64,000 nt of DNA, taken from contig NZ_RHHM01000002.1 in NCBI RefSeq assembly GCF_003846135.1, positions 179,225-243,224 of the forward strand. The letters are read 5' to 3'. Position numbers and translations under genes: made by a program. Within the stretch, counting starts at the first letter, position 1. Every line of letters begins with the position of its first letter. Shown here one piece after another: positions 46,143-57,067 of the stretch. The notes below the pieces were generated by a model that was not told the origin of the DNA, did not search any database, and was given only the letters and a program-made list of their open reading frames with translations. Origin of the DNA: Erwinia psidii (GTDB lineage Bacteria; Pseudomonadota; Gammaproteobacteria; Enterobacterales; Enterobacteriaceae).

Positions 46143-48053
46143 TTGATTAATTTTTTGAATGGCAAAACGGTCGCCAGCCAGGCATTGTGGCTTGCCGCAC
46201 TCCGAACCACAATAGTGGTCATTGTGGTGGGATCAATTTCGTATTATTTTGATTATACAACCATTCTTAAGTCGTGCGAGGCTCAGTTACTGATTTCCAC
46301 ACAGCAAAAAATCTTTCGGGAAAGTATTCCCTTCCAGGAAATAATCCAGACAGAAAAAAATTTCCTCGATGAATTTAAAATTTTATACAATAAAGAAAAC
46401 AACTCCACAAAATATGATAACTATTTCAATGAAATATTTATCAGACACGATGATAATTCTTATACGCAAAACAATAAAATGTATGATGGCTTTACGCTAT
46501 CAGACGGACAATATGTTTACAGTACCTCTGCCACCTACTCCCCGGATGTTGTGCCAGATGCGGACACCAGAAAAAGATTCGTTCTTTCATACCTGTTATC
46601 CTATAAATACGGAGTGGTGCTTAAGAACAGATTTTTAAACTTCTATGGCGTGGTGCCCGAAAAGGGTTTCACCATTTTTCAAAAAGAAGATATTGCCAAA
46701 GCGTTCCATTATTCAGGTAATGATGCATTGAATCTTTCTGGCTATGAATTTTTCACTCGCGGTTTCGCCCAAAACGATGGCAATGCCATTTTTACCAGCA
46801 TCTATTATGACTATTCGAACAAAGCCTGGATGACCACGATTGCAACATCGGATATTCCTTCTGCTGGTGCAAAGCATAAGATGATGGCCTGTGTTGATCT
46901 TCTGCTGAATAATTTAATGAAGAGAACCTCTGAGCCTGAAATCAAAGGAACCCGAATTACCGTTTTTGAAGCGACGCAAGAAGGCAAGATAATATCCGAT
47001 GATAAATATCAAAAAGAGATATTTTCCAGCCAGGGGGCAGCGTCGATAAAATCGCTAAAAATAGAAGATTACTTTCCACTGACTAACGCGGTAGTGAATG
47101 ATAAGTCATACAAAGTTAACTTGCTGGATTTAAAAAAAGAAATCGTCGCAGTGGGTCGCATTCCTTACACGCCCTGGGCAATCGCCGTGCATTATCCTAA
47201 ATCGCTGTTATATGCAGAAGTGCTGTTTAATATCAAGGTGATCATTTATCTGGCAATGACAACGCTGGTAATGGAGCTGGTGATATTGTCAAGTGTCCTG
47301 AAGAATAAAATAACGATACCTTTGAATAATCTTATTGCTCTGTCGTCCACGGTTATTCCATCGGAAAAAGGCCTTCATTCCTCTGAGCCAAAAAACAATA
47401 AAGACGAAATAGAAAGACTGCAAATTGCTTATATCGACATGATGGAAAGGGTGAAAAAATCACAGGAATCACTGGAAGATAAGATAAACGAAAGAACCAA
47501 AGAGCTCGAACAGGCTAACCAGGAACTGTTTATTATTTCTCATACCGATCCATTAACCAAAATTGGTAACCGTCGGTTTTTCTTTAATCAGGGTGAGGAT
47601 TTATTATTAAAGCTGGGTGAGATAAAAAACAAAATCGTACTCGCGGTAATCGACTTTGATTTCTTTAAAAAATATAACGATTTTTATGGTCATCCTCAGG
47701 GCGATCAATGCCTTAAGATCGTTGCGAATATTCTTTCTGAAAATATCGATAAGCAAAATGATATTCTGGCACGAATTGGTGGCGAGGAGTTTGCTCTGAT
47801 AAAAACCGTCGCCGATGAACAGGAAGCAGAGGATTGCATCATCAAACTGTGTCACCGTGTCTCGTCGGAAGCCATCCCACATGCCGGATCGGAAAAAGGC
47901 ATTGTCACTATCAGCATAGGCTTTATCGCAGAAGAATATAATAAAGACACCACGATTGACTCGTTGGTTTCCAGAGCCGATCGCGCACTTTACATCGCGA
48001 AGGATTCAGGAAGAAATACCGTCGTCAATTTCCGTGATATCAAGGATCAATGA
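46143..48053 (+). CDS. membrane-bound GGDEF diguanylate cyclase
   Basis: About 636 residues if started at the TTG at 46143, which has GGGGGGA just upstream; there is no ATG near the N-terminus, so the start is uncertain and another TTG 39 bp earlier is possible. A membrane helix (TTIVVIVVGSISYYF) comes first, then a periplasmic sensor region of about 320 residues (Cache-like by position), a second helix (about residues 360-380), a coiled linker and a GGDEF domain. The active site reads RIGGEEFALI, so it should make cyclic di-GMP. The usual inhibitory RxxD site five residues before it is replaced by KQND, so product inhibition is likely lost. Sequence is more AT-rich than its neighbours. Confidence 0.88.
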   Translation: MINFLNGKTVASQALWLAALRTTIVVIVVGSISYYFDYTTILKSCEAQLLISTQQKIFRESIPFQEIIQTEKNFLDEFKILYNKENNSTKYDNYFNEIFIRHDDNSYTQNNKMYDGFTLSDGQYVYSTSATYSPDVVPDADTRKRFVLSYLLSYKYGVVLKNRFLNFYGVVPEKGFTIFQKEDIAKAFHYSGNDALNLSGYEFFTRGFAQNDGNAIFTSIYYDYSNKAWMTTIATSDIPSAGAKHKMMACVDLLLNNLMKRTSEPEIKGTRITVFEATQEGKIISDDKYQKEIFSSQGAASIKSLKIEDYFPLTNAVVNDKSYKVNLLDLKKEIVAVGRIPYTPWAIAVHYPKSLLYAEVLFNIKVIIYLAMTTLVMELVILSSVLKNKITIPLNNLIALSSTVIPSEKGLHSSEPKNNKDEIERLQIAYIDMMERVKKSQESLEDKINERTKELEQANQELFIISHTDPLTKIGNRRFFFNQGEDLLLKLGEIKNKIVLAVIDFDFFKKYNDFYGHPQGDQCLKIVANILSENIDKQNDILARIGGEEFALIKTVADEQEAEDCIIKLCHRVSSEAIPHAGSEKGIVTISIGFIAEEYNKDTTIDSLVSRADRALYIAKDSGRNTVVNFRDIKDQ

Positions 48054-48120
48054 CAGGATGGCGAGGACACTTTAACGCCCTCGCCATGCATTTTCCTTCA
48101 CTGTCAGCGCCTGCTATCAC

Positions 48121-48540
48121 TCAGGCCACGTTGCGTCCGATCATCTGGGTAATAAAATCACGAACTTCGGTGGCCTGCCCGATAAATCCGCTGACCACAT
48201 GGCTGAATGTTGCCTCATCAAGCTGCGTCAGCGAGTGCTGAAAGCATAAACGGACTTTATACATTTCATCCAACGCCAGCCAGCAGCCACGCATCGCGGC
48301 CATTTCAAAGTTCAGTTGTAGCAACAGCGGATAAAGCGTCAGCGAGGCCTGTGGATCCGTCTCTGTAATCTGGCAATGCAGCAACAGGCTGTCACTCTGA
48401 TCCGGCACTTCCAGTATCGCAGCCTCCTGGCCCTGATCGTTATACAGGGCACATACGCCATCCTTCAGGTGCAGTGGCGTTTTGCAACCGGCGGAAAAGT
48501 GCTGCAATAACTTTTCAACCTGGCGCTGTGATGGGGTCAT
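48121..48540 (-). CDS. dspF: DspF, type III secretion chaperone of DspE
   Basis: 139 residues, acidic, with the alpha-beta pattern of class IA (CesT-like) chaperones and no catalytic motifs. It lies 56 bp after dspE in the same direction, as in Erwinia amylovora, and has a good ribosome binding site (AAGGAGAGAGAGG). DspF keeps the large effector DspE stable and ready for secretion. Name is based on sequence and context. Confidence 0.93.
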   Translation of the reverse strand: MTPSQRQVEKLLQHFSAGCKTPLHLKDGVCALYNDQGQEAAILEVPDQSDSLLLHCQITETDPQASLTLYPLLLQLNFEMAAMRGCWLALDEMYKVRLCFQHSLTQLDEATFSHVVSGFIGQATEVRDFITQMIGRNVA

Positions 48541-48596
48541 CCTCTCTCTCCTTAATGCAGTGATTAGGCAGGTCTGGCTGAAGGCGATGAAATTTA

Positions 48597-51500
48597 TCAG
48601 CTCTTCATTTCAAACCCTTCTTTTTTCAGTTCAGACAGGGCTGATGCCACCTGAGGGTTGGCTTTGGCAATTTCTCCCTCCAGCGTGAAACGCCGGGGGA
48701 TATCCTGATCCTGGCCATATTTAAAGTTGATAGTACCGATGTTGCGCCCCATGCTGACGCCAGCACTGTTGCTGGCACCCAGTATCAGAGTGGGCGTGTT
48801 GAACCCCTCATTCTTGCTGACGAACTGGCTGACACTGACCGATCTGATGCGCAGGTTGTTACGATCCTGAAACAGAACGCCCAACTCATCCCGGCCCACT
48901 TTGCCGTCGAGAATGGCTTTTTCGGTCTGATCGCGAAGATCATCTTTCAGTTCCATTGTCACGCTGGCGCTACTGTACGGGGTTTTCTGTAACGCTTTGA
49001 TCAACCCCTTCAGCACCGGGTCGCTATCCATCATCGCGCTGAGACGAGTCGCACTGCTGGCAGGTAACGCCGCGTTAAAATGGTGTTGCAGAATGCTAAA
49101 AATACCGTTTTTATCCAGCCGGGACAGATTGCCGTAGGAGGTGGAATGGCGGGCAGAGGCTAACTCCATGGTGTTGCTGTCAACGGCCTGCTGGCGCAGA
49201 GCCAGCTTTTGCAGGGTACGTACCGCCTCATAGCGATCGTCACCCACCACGGAACTGGTGTTGAAGTGACGATGCAGCGCGTCCAGCTGCTTCACCGGGT
49301 CCGGGTTCTCCTCCTTTTTAAGGTCGGCCAGTAGTTTCACACTGTCGCTGTCCTTAAAATGTTTGCCAAGCGTCGACGTCAGCTCGGTGATATCGTTGTT
49401 GGTGACCGGATCGGCCTGCTTCAGCTCCACGCTGATATTCTGCGTGGTGCGGTTATCCATCGCCAGCGCTACAGAGACGTTGGTCGAGGTAAAAGCAGGA
49501 AAGATGCCCACCGCTTTACCGTCGTGCGTAGAACTGTGAGCCACGCCCATAACGGCGGTCAGGTTGGCACCCACGCTGGCGGAGTTAAAAAAGGTGGGGC
49601 GGTTGTCACTGGCTGATATGGTGCTGCCAAACTCGCCTGCTTTGGTACTGCGATCTCTTCTGCCTGCCACCAGATTGAGCGACCCACTGACCCCGGTAGA
49701 CACACGCGCCGTCACGGTATTAGGCTTTACGCCTTCATCAGTAATATTAATGCCCGCACGCAGATCAAATGCCGCAGAGGTATCTACACTGAATACCAGC
49801 TTGCTGCCCTGCTTCATCTGATGCTCAATTCCCTTTTGCATTAGCTCTGTTGGGGTCAGCGTGCCGTGAGTCAGCCCGTGGATAAAACCTGGCAGTTCAT
49901 CTTCGGTCAGCTTGAAGTTAAGGCTGTTTTGCAGCGTACCCTGTAAACGGCCACTGAGGCCGCCACCGATACGAAAATCCGGGCTGATTTGGTGTTTCAG
50001 GTGCAGCCAGTCAGTGGCATTCTCGGCGGTGGTTTTCTTACCGGTCATGTAGGGCATTAAGTCATAGCCAGTATAAACCGATACGTTGCCAGCAACGCCG
50101 CCGTCACGGCCAAAGTTGACGCTTAACCCACCGGAAGTGCGGCTAAAGCTCAGTTCATAAGAACGATCCAGCGTGACACCTGCAGCGGGGACCACCGGCA
50201 CCGGCATATTTTTCAGCGTCGGTACAAACACCGTATTCAGGCCACCGCTGTAAGAGCGACTGAAACTCATACTTTCGCCACTGTCCAGTGACAATAGCGT
50301 GTCTTTTAATTTCTGCGCCATCTCGGCGTTGCCACTGGTTTCAAGCACGGTGCGCGCGGTCAGATTAACCCCGTGGTGCTCTTTTTTAAACGCGTTGATA
50401 AAGGCTTTTACCGCATCATAGTCCGCTTCCAGCGCCCCGGTATGCGTAAAGCCCATATCGGTGTACTGCTTAACCGGATTGCCACCATACTGTTTTTCCC
50501 GCAGGGTATCGAACTGCTGACGCAATTGTTTAATTTGATCGGGAGCGGGCTGATGCCCTGATATCAGTGAAGCCTTATCGGCCAGCTGGTGCAGATCGCC
50601 AAGCGTAACCGTGTCCAGAATCAGTCGTGATTTGGTCAGCGCCGTCTGATCATTGGGGTCACGCTGTCGGCCCATCGGCACATCACCTTTCTGGTGACTC
50701 ATGTTCACCCCGGCGCTGACAAAATGGCTGAGCAGGGTCTGTAATTTACTCTGCGGCGAGGGAGCAGCCAGACTGACCGCTTTCTCTAACGCTTTGCTAA
50801 GATCACGGCCCGATCGGTTAACGTTGAAGCTCTGTACCACGGCTTTGCCGGGCGACGGCGAAAATTCGCTGTTAATTTCACCGTTGCTTTTTAACACCCC
50901 CTGGTGTTGTCCCAGAAGGGTTGCCGAACGGGTGGCACTTTGCTCAAGCTCATCGCGAAAACGTTTCAAATCATCAAGCAGTCCTGCACCATGCTCCCCC
51001 AAATCCAGCGATTCCAGTTTGCTTTGCAAATCAGGCTGCGCGTTGCTGTTACGCACATTATGGGATTCCAGTTGCTTAATCAGCGCTCCCTGCATTTCGT
51101 ACAGCGGTTTCAGGCCCTGTCGACCCTGCCAGCTGTGCTGTATGTTGTAGGCGGCATTCTTAATTGGGCGTGGTGTGGTCATGGTCGGGTTGAAAATATA
51201 GGCCCGCACCCTGTCAGCAAATTTACTGCTAATCCGGCGATTCTCCCTTCCGGTCTGACCGGCAACCTGCGCCGACGTCTCAACCGTTACGCCGGTACCG
51301 GGAATAATGCGACCCCGTAACCCCTGGGTTAATCTGCCGAACACCTGTTCTGAATCGCGTATTCCCACTTCCAGCGGAGCTGGTTCCGGCGCGGTGTGGG
51401 CATGCCATTCTCCCCCTCTCAACTGATGCTGGCTGCCATCTTCCAGGGTCGCCACCGGCTGGTGTTCATGATCCATCTCAAGGCGTTGCAGTTTGCCTTC

Positions 51501-54500
51501 GCCTTTCGGCATAGCCAACTTTTGCCAGCCGCTGCCTTCCTCACCGCTTTGCCACTCTTCACGCGACTGATGGAAAATCTCACCGTCATGGTTCAGGGCG
51601 TAGAGATTCTGTTGATGATCAACGTGAATATCTTTCAGGACCCCGGTAATGCCTTCAGCGCTGAGCGTTTGTGGTGGCCGTTCCAGCTGCTGCGTCCCCG
51701 GCTTAATCTGGAACGAGCGGATGTCGCCTTTTTCGGACAACGCCAGATATTTATTCACCCCAATTACCGCCATCGCCTGAGCCTTATCCGTTTTGCTCAG
51801 TCCCTGAAGCGCACTGCCTGGATCCGGTTTATTGCGCACATGTGGCAGGGCAAAGAAATTATCTTTCCCCTGGCTGATAGAAGAGGTGCTGTTATTGATA
51901 TCCAGCCGTTTTACTTCACCGTCTTTAAGGATATAAGCCGCGCCATCCAGTCCTTTTTTCAGCTGTTTACAGTCAGATTCTGCGGCGGTCCAGCCCTTGG
52001 TCAGCTGGTCAAAATAGTGAACTTTACCTTCCTGCAGGGTGAGACTGCCCTCACGCCCCATATTCAGGACCTGATGCGGTTCAGGATTGACATGATCCAG
52101 CCCAAGATGGTTGTTGATGACCAGCGCATCCGTCAGGTTCCAGCCGGGGTGAAACTGATGGTCTTCACCCAACGGGCAGGCGTGCTCTTGCCTGAAGTTA
52201 TCTTTCACTAACGCATTCAGCTGCCCGTGGTCATCGTTGAAGAAGCCGGCAATGCGGTGGTCGCTACCAAAATGTTGATTCAACCCCCTCTGGGAGAGGG
52301 CTTTCATCGGCAGTTCACCATCTTTAACCCGCGACAAGGCTCCGCTGTAGAGTTTTCCTTCGCTGTCCGCGGCGTAAAGTCGTCCCTTACTCATCCCGAT
52401 GGACTGTGTTTCCAGATGGGGCTGTCCGCGATGCAGCTGTTCCATGGTGTCGGCAAGGTGCAGACTGAACTGGACACGGTTTTCCGGTGACGTATCCAGC
52501 GACGGCATCACACAGATATGGTGCGGGCTGTCGGTATCAGTGAGAATGGCCACCTGTCCTTGCTCACTGACGGCGTACGATTTGATTTTATCAACAAATT
52601 TTTCCGAGGCCTGATTCCCCGACAGATTGCACAGCGTCCTGCTGTCTTTCAGGGCATAAAGTTGACCATCGGCCTGGCGGGAAAGCTGGCTGTGTGCCTC
52701 CTTGCCTGCGGTCTGCCATACCCCCAGCTCAGGATTCAGCACATGGATCTTGTCATCATGCAGGCAAATCGACTGCCCCTCCGGGCGTACCCCGCCCGCA
52801 GGATGCTGCCAGACGCCACTGAGTAGTGAGCGGTGCATTTCTCCGGCCGGGCTGAGGGGCAGCTTATTCTGGCCGTCAGTGCCGATGCTAAGTTGCACCT
52901 TACCATTATTGCTCTCCAGAACGATCGGCGCTTTACCCGCCTGAGCCAGTTTTGTCTTAATTTCCGCTGACTGACTGTTATGCAGGACGCTGTAGCCACT
53001 GTCGCTACTTTTGATATCAAACAGTCGGCCCTGATGGTCCAGCAGCAGATGCTGCCTGTTGTCACTGCTGGCAGAGTGCGCCAGGTAATGCTGATCATCT
53101 TTTCCCAGCGTTTGTGCCAGCAATGTGTTGATCGCTTTTGGATTGGCCTTGTCCAGCTGTAACTTACCATTCTCAAGCGTGATCCCCAGCGGCGCCGTAC
53201 CCAACCCCATCCCGCCTTTGAGCGTGGACTGAGTTTGAAGCGCTGACAGCTTCATGCTTGTCCCCTCCAGAGCACTTTCCGCGATGGTGTCCAGTCTCGG
53301 CTTGAATTTTACGGAGGGTGGTGTGGCAACGCCGAGTCTTGGTGGCTTGATGGGGTTTTCCCGTTCACGGGCCAGGCGCTGTTGGTGCAGTTGCTCAAAC
53401 TCGTGGTCGCCATCTTCCTCAGTAATCTCCGAGGTACCCGAATGAGTCGCTGTTGTGCCAACTGGAGAGAGCGGCGCTTCTTCAATTTCATGGTGACTGG
53501 CAGGGAGGGAAGCCGCAGGCCGGTTGGTGCCAGAAGAGGAAGTCTGGCCCATGCGGTTCAACATGTTCTGGCGCATCTGGCTGAAATTGTGCAATTGCTG
53601 CTTTTGCTGCACCGGTGTCGACTCACCATTCACCCCCGGACGCCCATTCAGTCCTGCCAGGTTTTCATGTCTGCCACCGCCGGAGCGGGTCAAACGAGGT
53701 TCCTGTCCGCTGGCAGGAGGTTCAGCGCCTCCCTGATGCCCATTCAGTCCTGCCAGGTTTTCATGTCTGCCACCGCCGGAGCGGGTCAAACGCGGTTCCT
53801 GTCCGCTGGCAGGAGGTTCAGCGCCTCCCTGATGCCCATTCAATCCTGCCAGGTTTTCATGTCTGCCACCGCCGGAGCGGGTTAAACGTGGTCCCTGTCC
53901 GCTGGCAGGAGGTTCAGCGCCTCCCTGATGACCATCCGCTCCTGCCAGGTTTTGATGTCTGCCACCGCCGGAGCGGGTTAAACGTGGTCCTCCTTCCGTG
54001 ACAGACGCTTCAGTTTCACCTCCCGGCCTGGCCAGCAAATCACCCAGGGTGGAGCCTCTTCGCGGCGCGCTTTCTGCCAGTCCATGCTGCGGCGGTTGCT
54101 GGCCATCACGGCTCTCTTTCACCTGTGTCCGGCCGGCCGTATCTTCCAGGCTCTGACGTCTTACCCCCCCGGAGCTGGTTAAACTGGCCCCCTGTGGTGG
54201 CGCAGCGCTTTCCTGTTCCTGGGCCGTTTCCTGCGCCATTAAGTCACGCAGGCTGTTGCCCCTGGCGCGGGATGTCTCTGCCGCTGGCGGCGTTGCAGTT
54301 TGTGCGGTGGAGGAGGAAGATTTTTTACCGCCGAAGAGGCTTTTCAGACTGAATGATTTTTTTTGCTGGCGGGCAGGGTTACTGCCATCCGGTGCCGAAG
54401 ACTGCTGATGGACATCTGGCTGTTTTCCCCGGTTTTTGCCATCGGTTACCAACGAACCGGCAGCGACTTGCGGCGCGCTGCTGCTGCTGCCCTGCTGCAA

Positions 54501-54581
54501 CCTTGCACCGGCCCCAGTCGTTTTATGCTCGGTTTTCTGCACTGTGGCTTTCTGTTCGGTTCCATGCAATCTTAACTTCAT
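48597..54581 (-). CDS. dspE: DspE, AvrE-family type III effector
   Basis: 1994 residues from the ATG at 54581, chosen because [12 protein letters not shown] matches the DspE start and GGCAGG lies upstream. Erwinia amylovora DspE is 1838 residues; part of the extra length comes from an N-terminal tandem repeat (residues about 214-313). The central and C-terminal parts match DspE very closely (for example [17 protein letters not shown] and [18 protein letters not shown]), and the end KKEGFEMKS fits the conserved AvrE C-terminal motif. AvrE-family proteins act inside plant cells as pore-like channels or by altering membranes, causing water-soaking and cell death. A HrpL-type promoter precedes it; dspF follows. 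The repeats may change the secretion or chaperone-binding region. Confidence 0.97.
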   Translation of the reverse strand: MKLRLHGTEQKATVQKTEHKTTGAGARLQQGSSSSAPQVAAGSLVTDGKNRGKQPDVHQQSSAPDGSNPARQQKKSFSLKSLFGGKKSSSSTAQTATPPAAETSRARGNSLRDLMAQETAQEQESAAPPQGASLTSSGGVRRQSLEDTAGRTQVKESRDGQQPPQHGLAESAPRRGSTLGDLLARPGGETEASVTEGGPRLTRSGGGRHQNLAGADGHQGGAEPPASGQGPRLTRSGGGRHENLAGLNGHQGGAEPPASGQEPRLTRSGGGRHENLAGLNGHQGGAEPPASGQEPRLTRSGGGRHENLAGLNGRPGVNGESTPVQQKQQLHNFSQMRQNMLNRMGQTSSSGTNRPAASLPASHHEIEEAPLSPVGTTATHSGTSEITEEDGDHEFEQLHQQRLARERENPIKPPRLGVATPPSVKFKPRLDTIAESALEGTSMKLSALQTQSTLKGGMGLGTAPLGITLENGKLQLDKANPKAINTLLAQTLGKDDQHYLAHSASSDNRQHLLLDHQGRLFDIKSSDSGYSVLHNSQSAEIKTKLAQAGKAPIVLESNNGKVQLSIGTDGQNKLPLSPAGEMHRSLLSGVWQHPAGGVRPEGQSICLHDDKIHVLNPELGVWQTAGKEAHSQLSRQADGQLYALKDSRTLCNLSGNQASEKFVDKIKSYAVSEQGQVAILTDTDSPHHICVMPSLDTSPENRVQFSLHLADTMEQLHRGQPHLETQSIGMSKGRLYAADSEGKLYSGALSRVKDGELPMKALSQRGLNQHFGSDHRIAGFFNDDHGQLNALVKDNFRQEHACPLGEDHQFHPGWNLTDALVINNHLGLDHVNPEPHQVLNMGREGSLTLQEGKVHYFDQLTKGWTAAESDCKQLKKGLDGAAYILKDGEVKRLDINNSTSSISQGKDNFFALPHVRNKPDPGSALQGLSKTDKAQAMAVIGVNKYLALSEKGDIRSFQIKPGTQQLERPPQTLSAEGITGVLKDIHVDHQQNLYALNHDGEIFHQSREEWQSGEEGSGWQKLAMPKGEGKLQRLEMDHEHQPVATLEDGSQHQLRGGEWHAHTAPEPAPLEVGIRDSEQVFGRLTQGLRGRIIPGTGVTVETSAQVAGQTGRENRRISSKFADRVRAYIFNPTMTTPRPIKNAAYNIQHSWQGRQGLKPLYEMQGALIKQLESHNVRNSNAQPDLQSKLESLDLGEHGAGLLDDLKRFRDELEQSATRSATLLGQHQGVLKSNGEINSEFSPSPGKAVVQSFNVNRSGRDLSKALEKAVSLAAPSPQSKLQTLLSHFVSAGVNMSHQKGDVPMGRQRDPNDQTALTKSRLILDTVTLGDLHQLADKASLISGHQPAPDQIKQLRQQFDTLREKQYGGNPVKQYTDMGFTHTGALEADYDAVKAFINAFKKEHHGVNLTARTVLETSGNAEMAQKLKDTLLSLDSGESMSFSRSYSGGLNTVFVPTLKNMPVPVVPAAGVTLDRSYELSFSRTSGGLSVNFGRDGGVAGNVSVYTGYDLMPYMTGKKTTAENATDWLHLKHQISPDFRIGGGLSGRLQGTLQNSLNFKLTEDELPGFIHGLTHGTLTPTELMQKGIEHQMKQGSKLVFSVDTSAAFDLRAGINITDEGVKPNTVTARVSTGVSGSLNLVAGRRDRSTKAGEFGSTISASDNRPTFFNSASVGANLTAVMGVAHSSTHDGKAVGIFPAFTSTNVSVALAMDNRTTQNISVELKQADPVTNNDITELTSTLGKHFKDSDSVKLLADLKKEENPDPVKQLDALHRHFNTSSVVGDDRYEAVRTLQKLALRQQAVDSNTMELASARHSTSYGNLSRLDKNGIFSILQHHFNAALPASSATRLSAMMDSDPVLKGLIKALQKTPYSSASVTMELKDDLRDQTEKAILDGKVGRDELGVLFQDRNNLRIRSVSVSQFVSKNEGFNTPTLILGASNSAGVSMGRNIGTINFKYGQDQDIPRRFTLEGEIAKANPQVASALSELKKEGFEMKS
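53643..53989. repeat. 96-bp in-frame tandem repeat inside dspE
   Basis: Three nearly identical 96-bp copies start at 53643, 53739 and 53835, and a diverged fourth begins at 53931. Each encodes a 32-residue block with the core [21 protein letters not shown]. The length is a multiple of three, so copy-number change keeps the frame. Confidence 0.95.
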
Positions 54582-54625
54582 GACCTGCCCCCGTCCTACA
54601 TCCCACATAACTCGTTTGTTAAAGT

Positions 54626-54653
54626 TATGTGACAAGCTAAAACCAAAGGTTCC
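54626..54653 (-). promoter_or_regulatory. HrpL-type promoter (hrp box) of dspE
   Basis: On the minus strand: GGAACC, 15 nt, TCACATA. The consensus is GGAACC-N15/16-CCACNNA, so only the first C of the second block differs. It lies 45 bp upstream of the dspE start. Confidence 0.8.
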
Positions 54654-54692
54654 CATCAGTCTCAAAAAAATCGTCGGGACAGCGCCGGGCGA

Positions 54693-54720
54693 GGAACCAA
54701 AGAGACTCCAGTCCCACTAA
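54693..54720 (+). promoter_or_regulatory. HrpL-type promoter (hrp box) of hrpW
   Basis: GGAACC, 15 nt, CCACTAA: a full match to GGAACC-N15/16-CCACNNA. It lies 59 bp upstream of the hrpW start and is divergent from the dspE hrp box 40 bp away. Confidence 0.9.
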
Positions 54721-54779
54721 ATCCTCGCAGCCGTCGCTGCACTTTCTCGGGTAGTTAACTTTAAACAAGGGGAAAATCC

Positions 54780-56219
54780 ATGTCAGCTCTGACACTTAAT
54801 ACCACTATCCCGACCTCTTCGGGGCGTATGCAGCCCGGAGACAACAACGTACTTTCTACCGGCAACAGCAGCAACGCCACGCAGGGACAGCAGTCTCTCG
54901 ATCCACAAAGCATTGAGCAACTGGTTCAGATGTTGGCAGAGCTATTAAAACCTCTGCTCTCATCTCAAACGGGTGATTCCTCCACCAATGCCAATGGAAC
55001 CAGCCCACTGTCAGGGTTGGGTGGACAAAATAGCGCTTCAGGCGCGGCGGGCAGTGGTAACAGCCCGTTTGCAGGGCTGGGTAATACAGGCGGTGTGACG
55101 GGACAAAATGGTGCGGTAAGCAGTTCACCACAGGATGCCAGCCAGTCAACACTGAATGACATGAGCAGCAACGGCCTGGATCAAAGCATCAGTTCTGATG
55201 GCCAGGGTGGGGGAACCATCAGTGATAATCCCATAATGAAAGCGCTGCTGAAACTTATCGCACAGATGATGGATGCGCAAAACAATCAGTTTGGCCAGCC
55301 GGACAGCGGCGATGACAGCGCTTCAGGTGGCGGCACCACTGCCGCAGGCACCTCCACCGGCAGTGGAAATGCAGCCGGAGGATCGTCAAAGGGTGGCACA
55401 TCTCTCGCTGACAGTTCTGCGAGCGGAGGCACCTCTGACAGCGGAATATCACAAGGCACGGCTAACACCGCCCCCATTTCCACAGCGCAGGGCGACAGTA
55501 ATGCTTACGCCAACACGGTACAAGGTGCTGGCAGCCGTACCCCGGTCAGTGACCAGTCCGATCCGACAGGGAGCGCTGGCACAGGCGCGGCACAGGATGT
55601 GACCTTCCCAACCGCCAGCGCCAATCCCAACGTGGTTCATGACACCATCGTGGTTAAGGCTGGTGAGGTATTTGATGGTAAAGGACAGACCTTTACCGCC
55701 GGATCGGAACTGGGTGATGGTAGCCAGTCAGAAAGCCAGAAACCGCTGTTTAAGCTGGAAGATGGTGCCAGCCTGAAAAATGTGGTGATTGGTAACAACG
55801 GGGCGGATGGTATCCATCTTTACGGTGATGCCAAAATTGATAATCTGCATGTAACCAATGTTGGAGAAGACGCCATTACCGTTAAGGCGAATAAAGAGGG
55901 TAAAAAATCCAACGTTGAAATCAGCAACAGCACGTTCCAGAATGCTTCAGACAAAATAATCCAGCTCAACGCCGATACCAATCTGTCAGTGAACAATGTC
56001 AAAGCCAAAGATTTCGGCACCTTTGTGCGCACCAACGGCGGTCAGCAAGGTAACTGGGATCTCAACCTGAGCCATATCAGCGCTGAGAACGGTAAGTTTT
56101 CATTTGTAAAAAGTGACAGTGAAGGGCTGGATGTCAATACCAGCGATGTCTCACTGGATAACGTTGCCAACCACTACAAAGTACCCGCCTCCGCTAACCT
56201 CACTGCGGTGGCATCATGA
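54780..56219 (+). CDS. hrpW: HrpW, harpin with a pectate-lyase-like domain
   Basis: 479 residues. The N-terminal about 280 residues are Gly/Ser/Gln-rich, without Cys, and contain the helix SIEQLVQMLAELLKPLLSSQ typical of harpins. The C-terminal about 190 residues are a family 3 pectate-lyase-like beta helix (VKAGEVFDGKGQTFTAG, GADGIHLYGDAKIDNLHVTNVGEDAITVK). It is secreted by the Hrp system to the plant apoplast and binds cell-wall pectate; activity of the lyase fold is often absent in HrpW. The stop overlaps the next gene (ATGA). Divergent from dspE with its own hrp box. Confidence 0.95.
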   Translation: MSALTLNTTIPTSSGRMQPGDNNVLSTGNSSNATQGQQSLDPQSIEQLVQMLAELLKPLLSSQTGDSSTNANGTSPLSGLGGQNSASGAAGSGNSPFAGLGNTGGVTGQNGAVSSSPQDASQSTLNDMSSNGLDQSISSDGQGGGTISDNPIMKALLKLIAQMMDAQNNQFGQPDSGDDSASGGGTTAAGTSTGSGNAAGGSSKGGTSLADSSASGGTSDSGISQGTANTAPISTAQGDSNAYANTVQGAGSRTPVSDQSDPTGSAGTGAAQDVTFPTASANPNVVHDTIVVKAGEVFDGKGQTFTAGSELGDGSQSESQKPLFKLEDGASLKNVVIGNNGADGIHLYGDAKIDNLHVTNVGEDAITVKANKEGKKSNVEISNSTFQNASDKIIQLNADTNLSVNNVKAKDFGTFVRTNGGQQGNWDLNLSHISAENGKFSFVKSDSEGLDVNTSDVSLDNVANHYKVPASANLTAVAS

Positions 56220-56542
56220 ACCATTCACCACTGGCACGTCCGGTAACACGCTGGGTTGATGTGGTTGAGCATCAGCAGCACCTTTCACCGTCGCAATACC
56301 AGGCTTTTCAGCGGGCAATTGCCCAGGTTAAGGAAAGGCTGCATCTGGTGCTGGCTCGCCCGACAGCGCAACGTCAGGGGCAGTTTCAGCTGGATGAGTA
56401 TGTTGACAGCCTGCATAGCGATTTTATCAACAGCGACAAAGACGGGGTAAACCATGACGTGGGCCATACCGCCTGGTGGGTAACGCGTTATCTGGCTGAT
56501 CGGCTGCTGGAGTTGCAGCAGTCAGAACAACGTCGTGGCTGA
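56216..56542 (+). CDS. OrfC-like small protein downstream of hrpW
   Basis: 108 residues starting inside the hrpW stop codon (ATGA overlap), so it is translationally coupled to hrpW. The protein is polar, with helices rich in Gln and Leu (RYLADRLLELQQSEQ) and a DNDKDGVNH-like acidic turn (NSDKDGVNHDV). In Erwinia amylovora a small open frame (orfC) lies between hrpW and the orfB/eop1 gene; this fits in position and size. Function is not known; a helper for HrpW secretion is one option. Confidence 0.65.
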   Translation: MNHSPLARPVTRWVDVVEHQQHLSPSQYQAFQRAIAQVKERLHLVLARPTAQRQGQFQLDEYVDSLHSDFINSDKDGVNHDVGHTAWWVTRYLADRLLELQQSEQRRG

Positions 56543-56594
56543 AGGCGCTTCTGCCAGCATGTCTTTAAAATGGCGATGAAAAAAGAGAATAAAC

Positions 56595-56628
56595 AAAAAA
56601 GCACCGCCTGTTTCGCGGTGCTTTTTTA
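56595..56628 (+). terminator. rho-independent terminator of hrpW-orfC
   Basis: AAAAAAGCACCGC, a short loop, GCGGTGCTTTTTT: a GC-rich stem with A and T runs on both sides, about 50 bp after the orfC stop. It could act in both directions. Confidence 0.92.
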
Positions 56629-57025
56629 TTGTCATCCCTAAACCACATGCTGGCGAGGTAGTAAATCGTTTTCCACAACGTTATGGGCAACCACGTTTGG
56701 TCACGTGGCTGATTTGCAGATACTGTCGGGGTGAACGAGGACATTATCAGACGGTATGTGAGGCATCAGGAGAAAACGGAACAAACAGATGAGCAGCAGA
56801 TGGAATGGTCAGCGTGGTAATCGAAATTTGACAATAATCCCCCTTTCAGAGGGCATTCTCAAAAGCCACCTTCCAGGAAGGTGGTCCTTTATTGCTCACG
56901 TAAAACCACATTCTGTGAGCAGAGCCATCAACGATTTTTGGCGCTGCCTTATTGTGCTGGGTTTGAATCTTACCGCACGGGCAAAGACGTCTTTTAAAGG
57001 TGGTGTATGCCCTGTGGAGGGAAAT
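56629..57025. other. intergenic stretch, no gene supported
   Basis: About 400 bp between two terminators of convergent genes. It contains another inverted repeat (CCACCTTCC / GGAAGGTGG, 56866-56884) flanked by A and T runs, which looks like an extra terminator. No coding frame is convincing. Confidence 0.5.
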
Positions 57026-57054
57026 AAAAGCCGCCTTTTGTAACGGCGGCTTTT
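57026..57054 (-). terminator. terminator of the orfA-eop1 genes
   Basis: AAAAGCCGCC, a 9-nt loop, GGCGGCTTTT, 14 bp after the stop of the YopJ-family gene. The flanking A and T runs make it work in both directions. Confidence 0.9.
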
Positions 57055-57067
57055 TACCGTTGGCAGG

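Noticed and set aside
53382..53885. Long plus-strand open frame with repeats inside dspE
   Set aside because: It is the shadow of the dspE tandem repeats on the opposite strand; the dspE frame matches the AvrE family over its full length.
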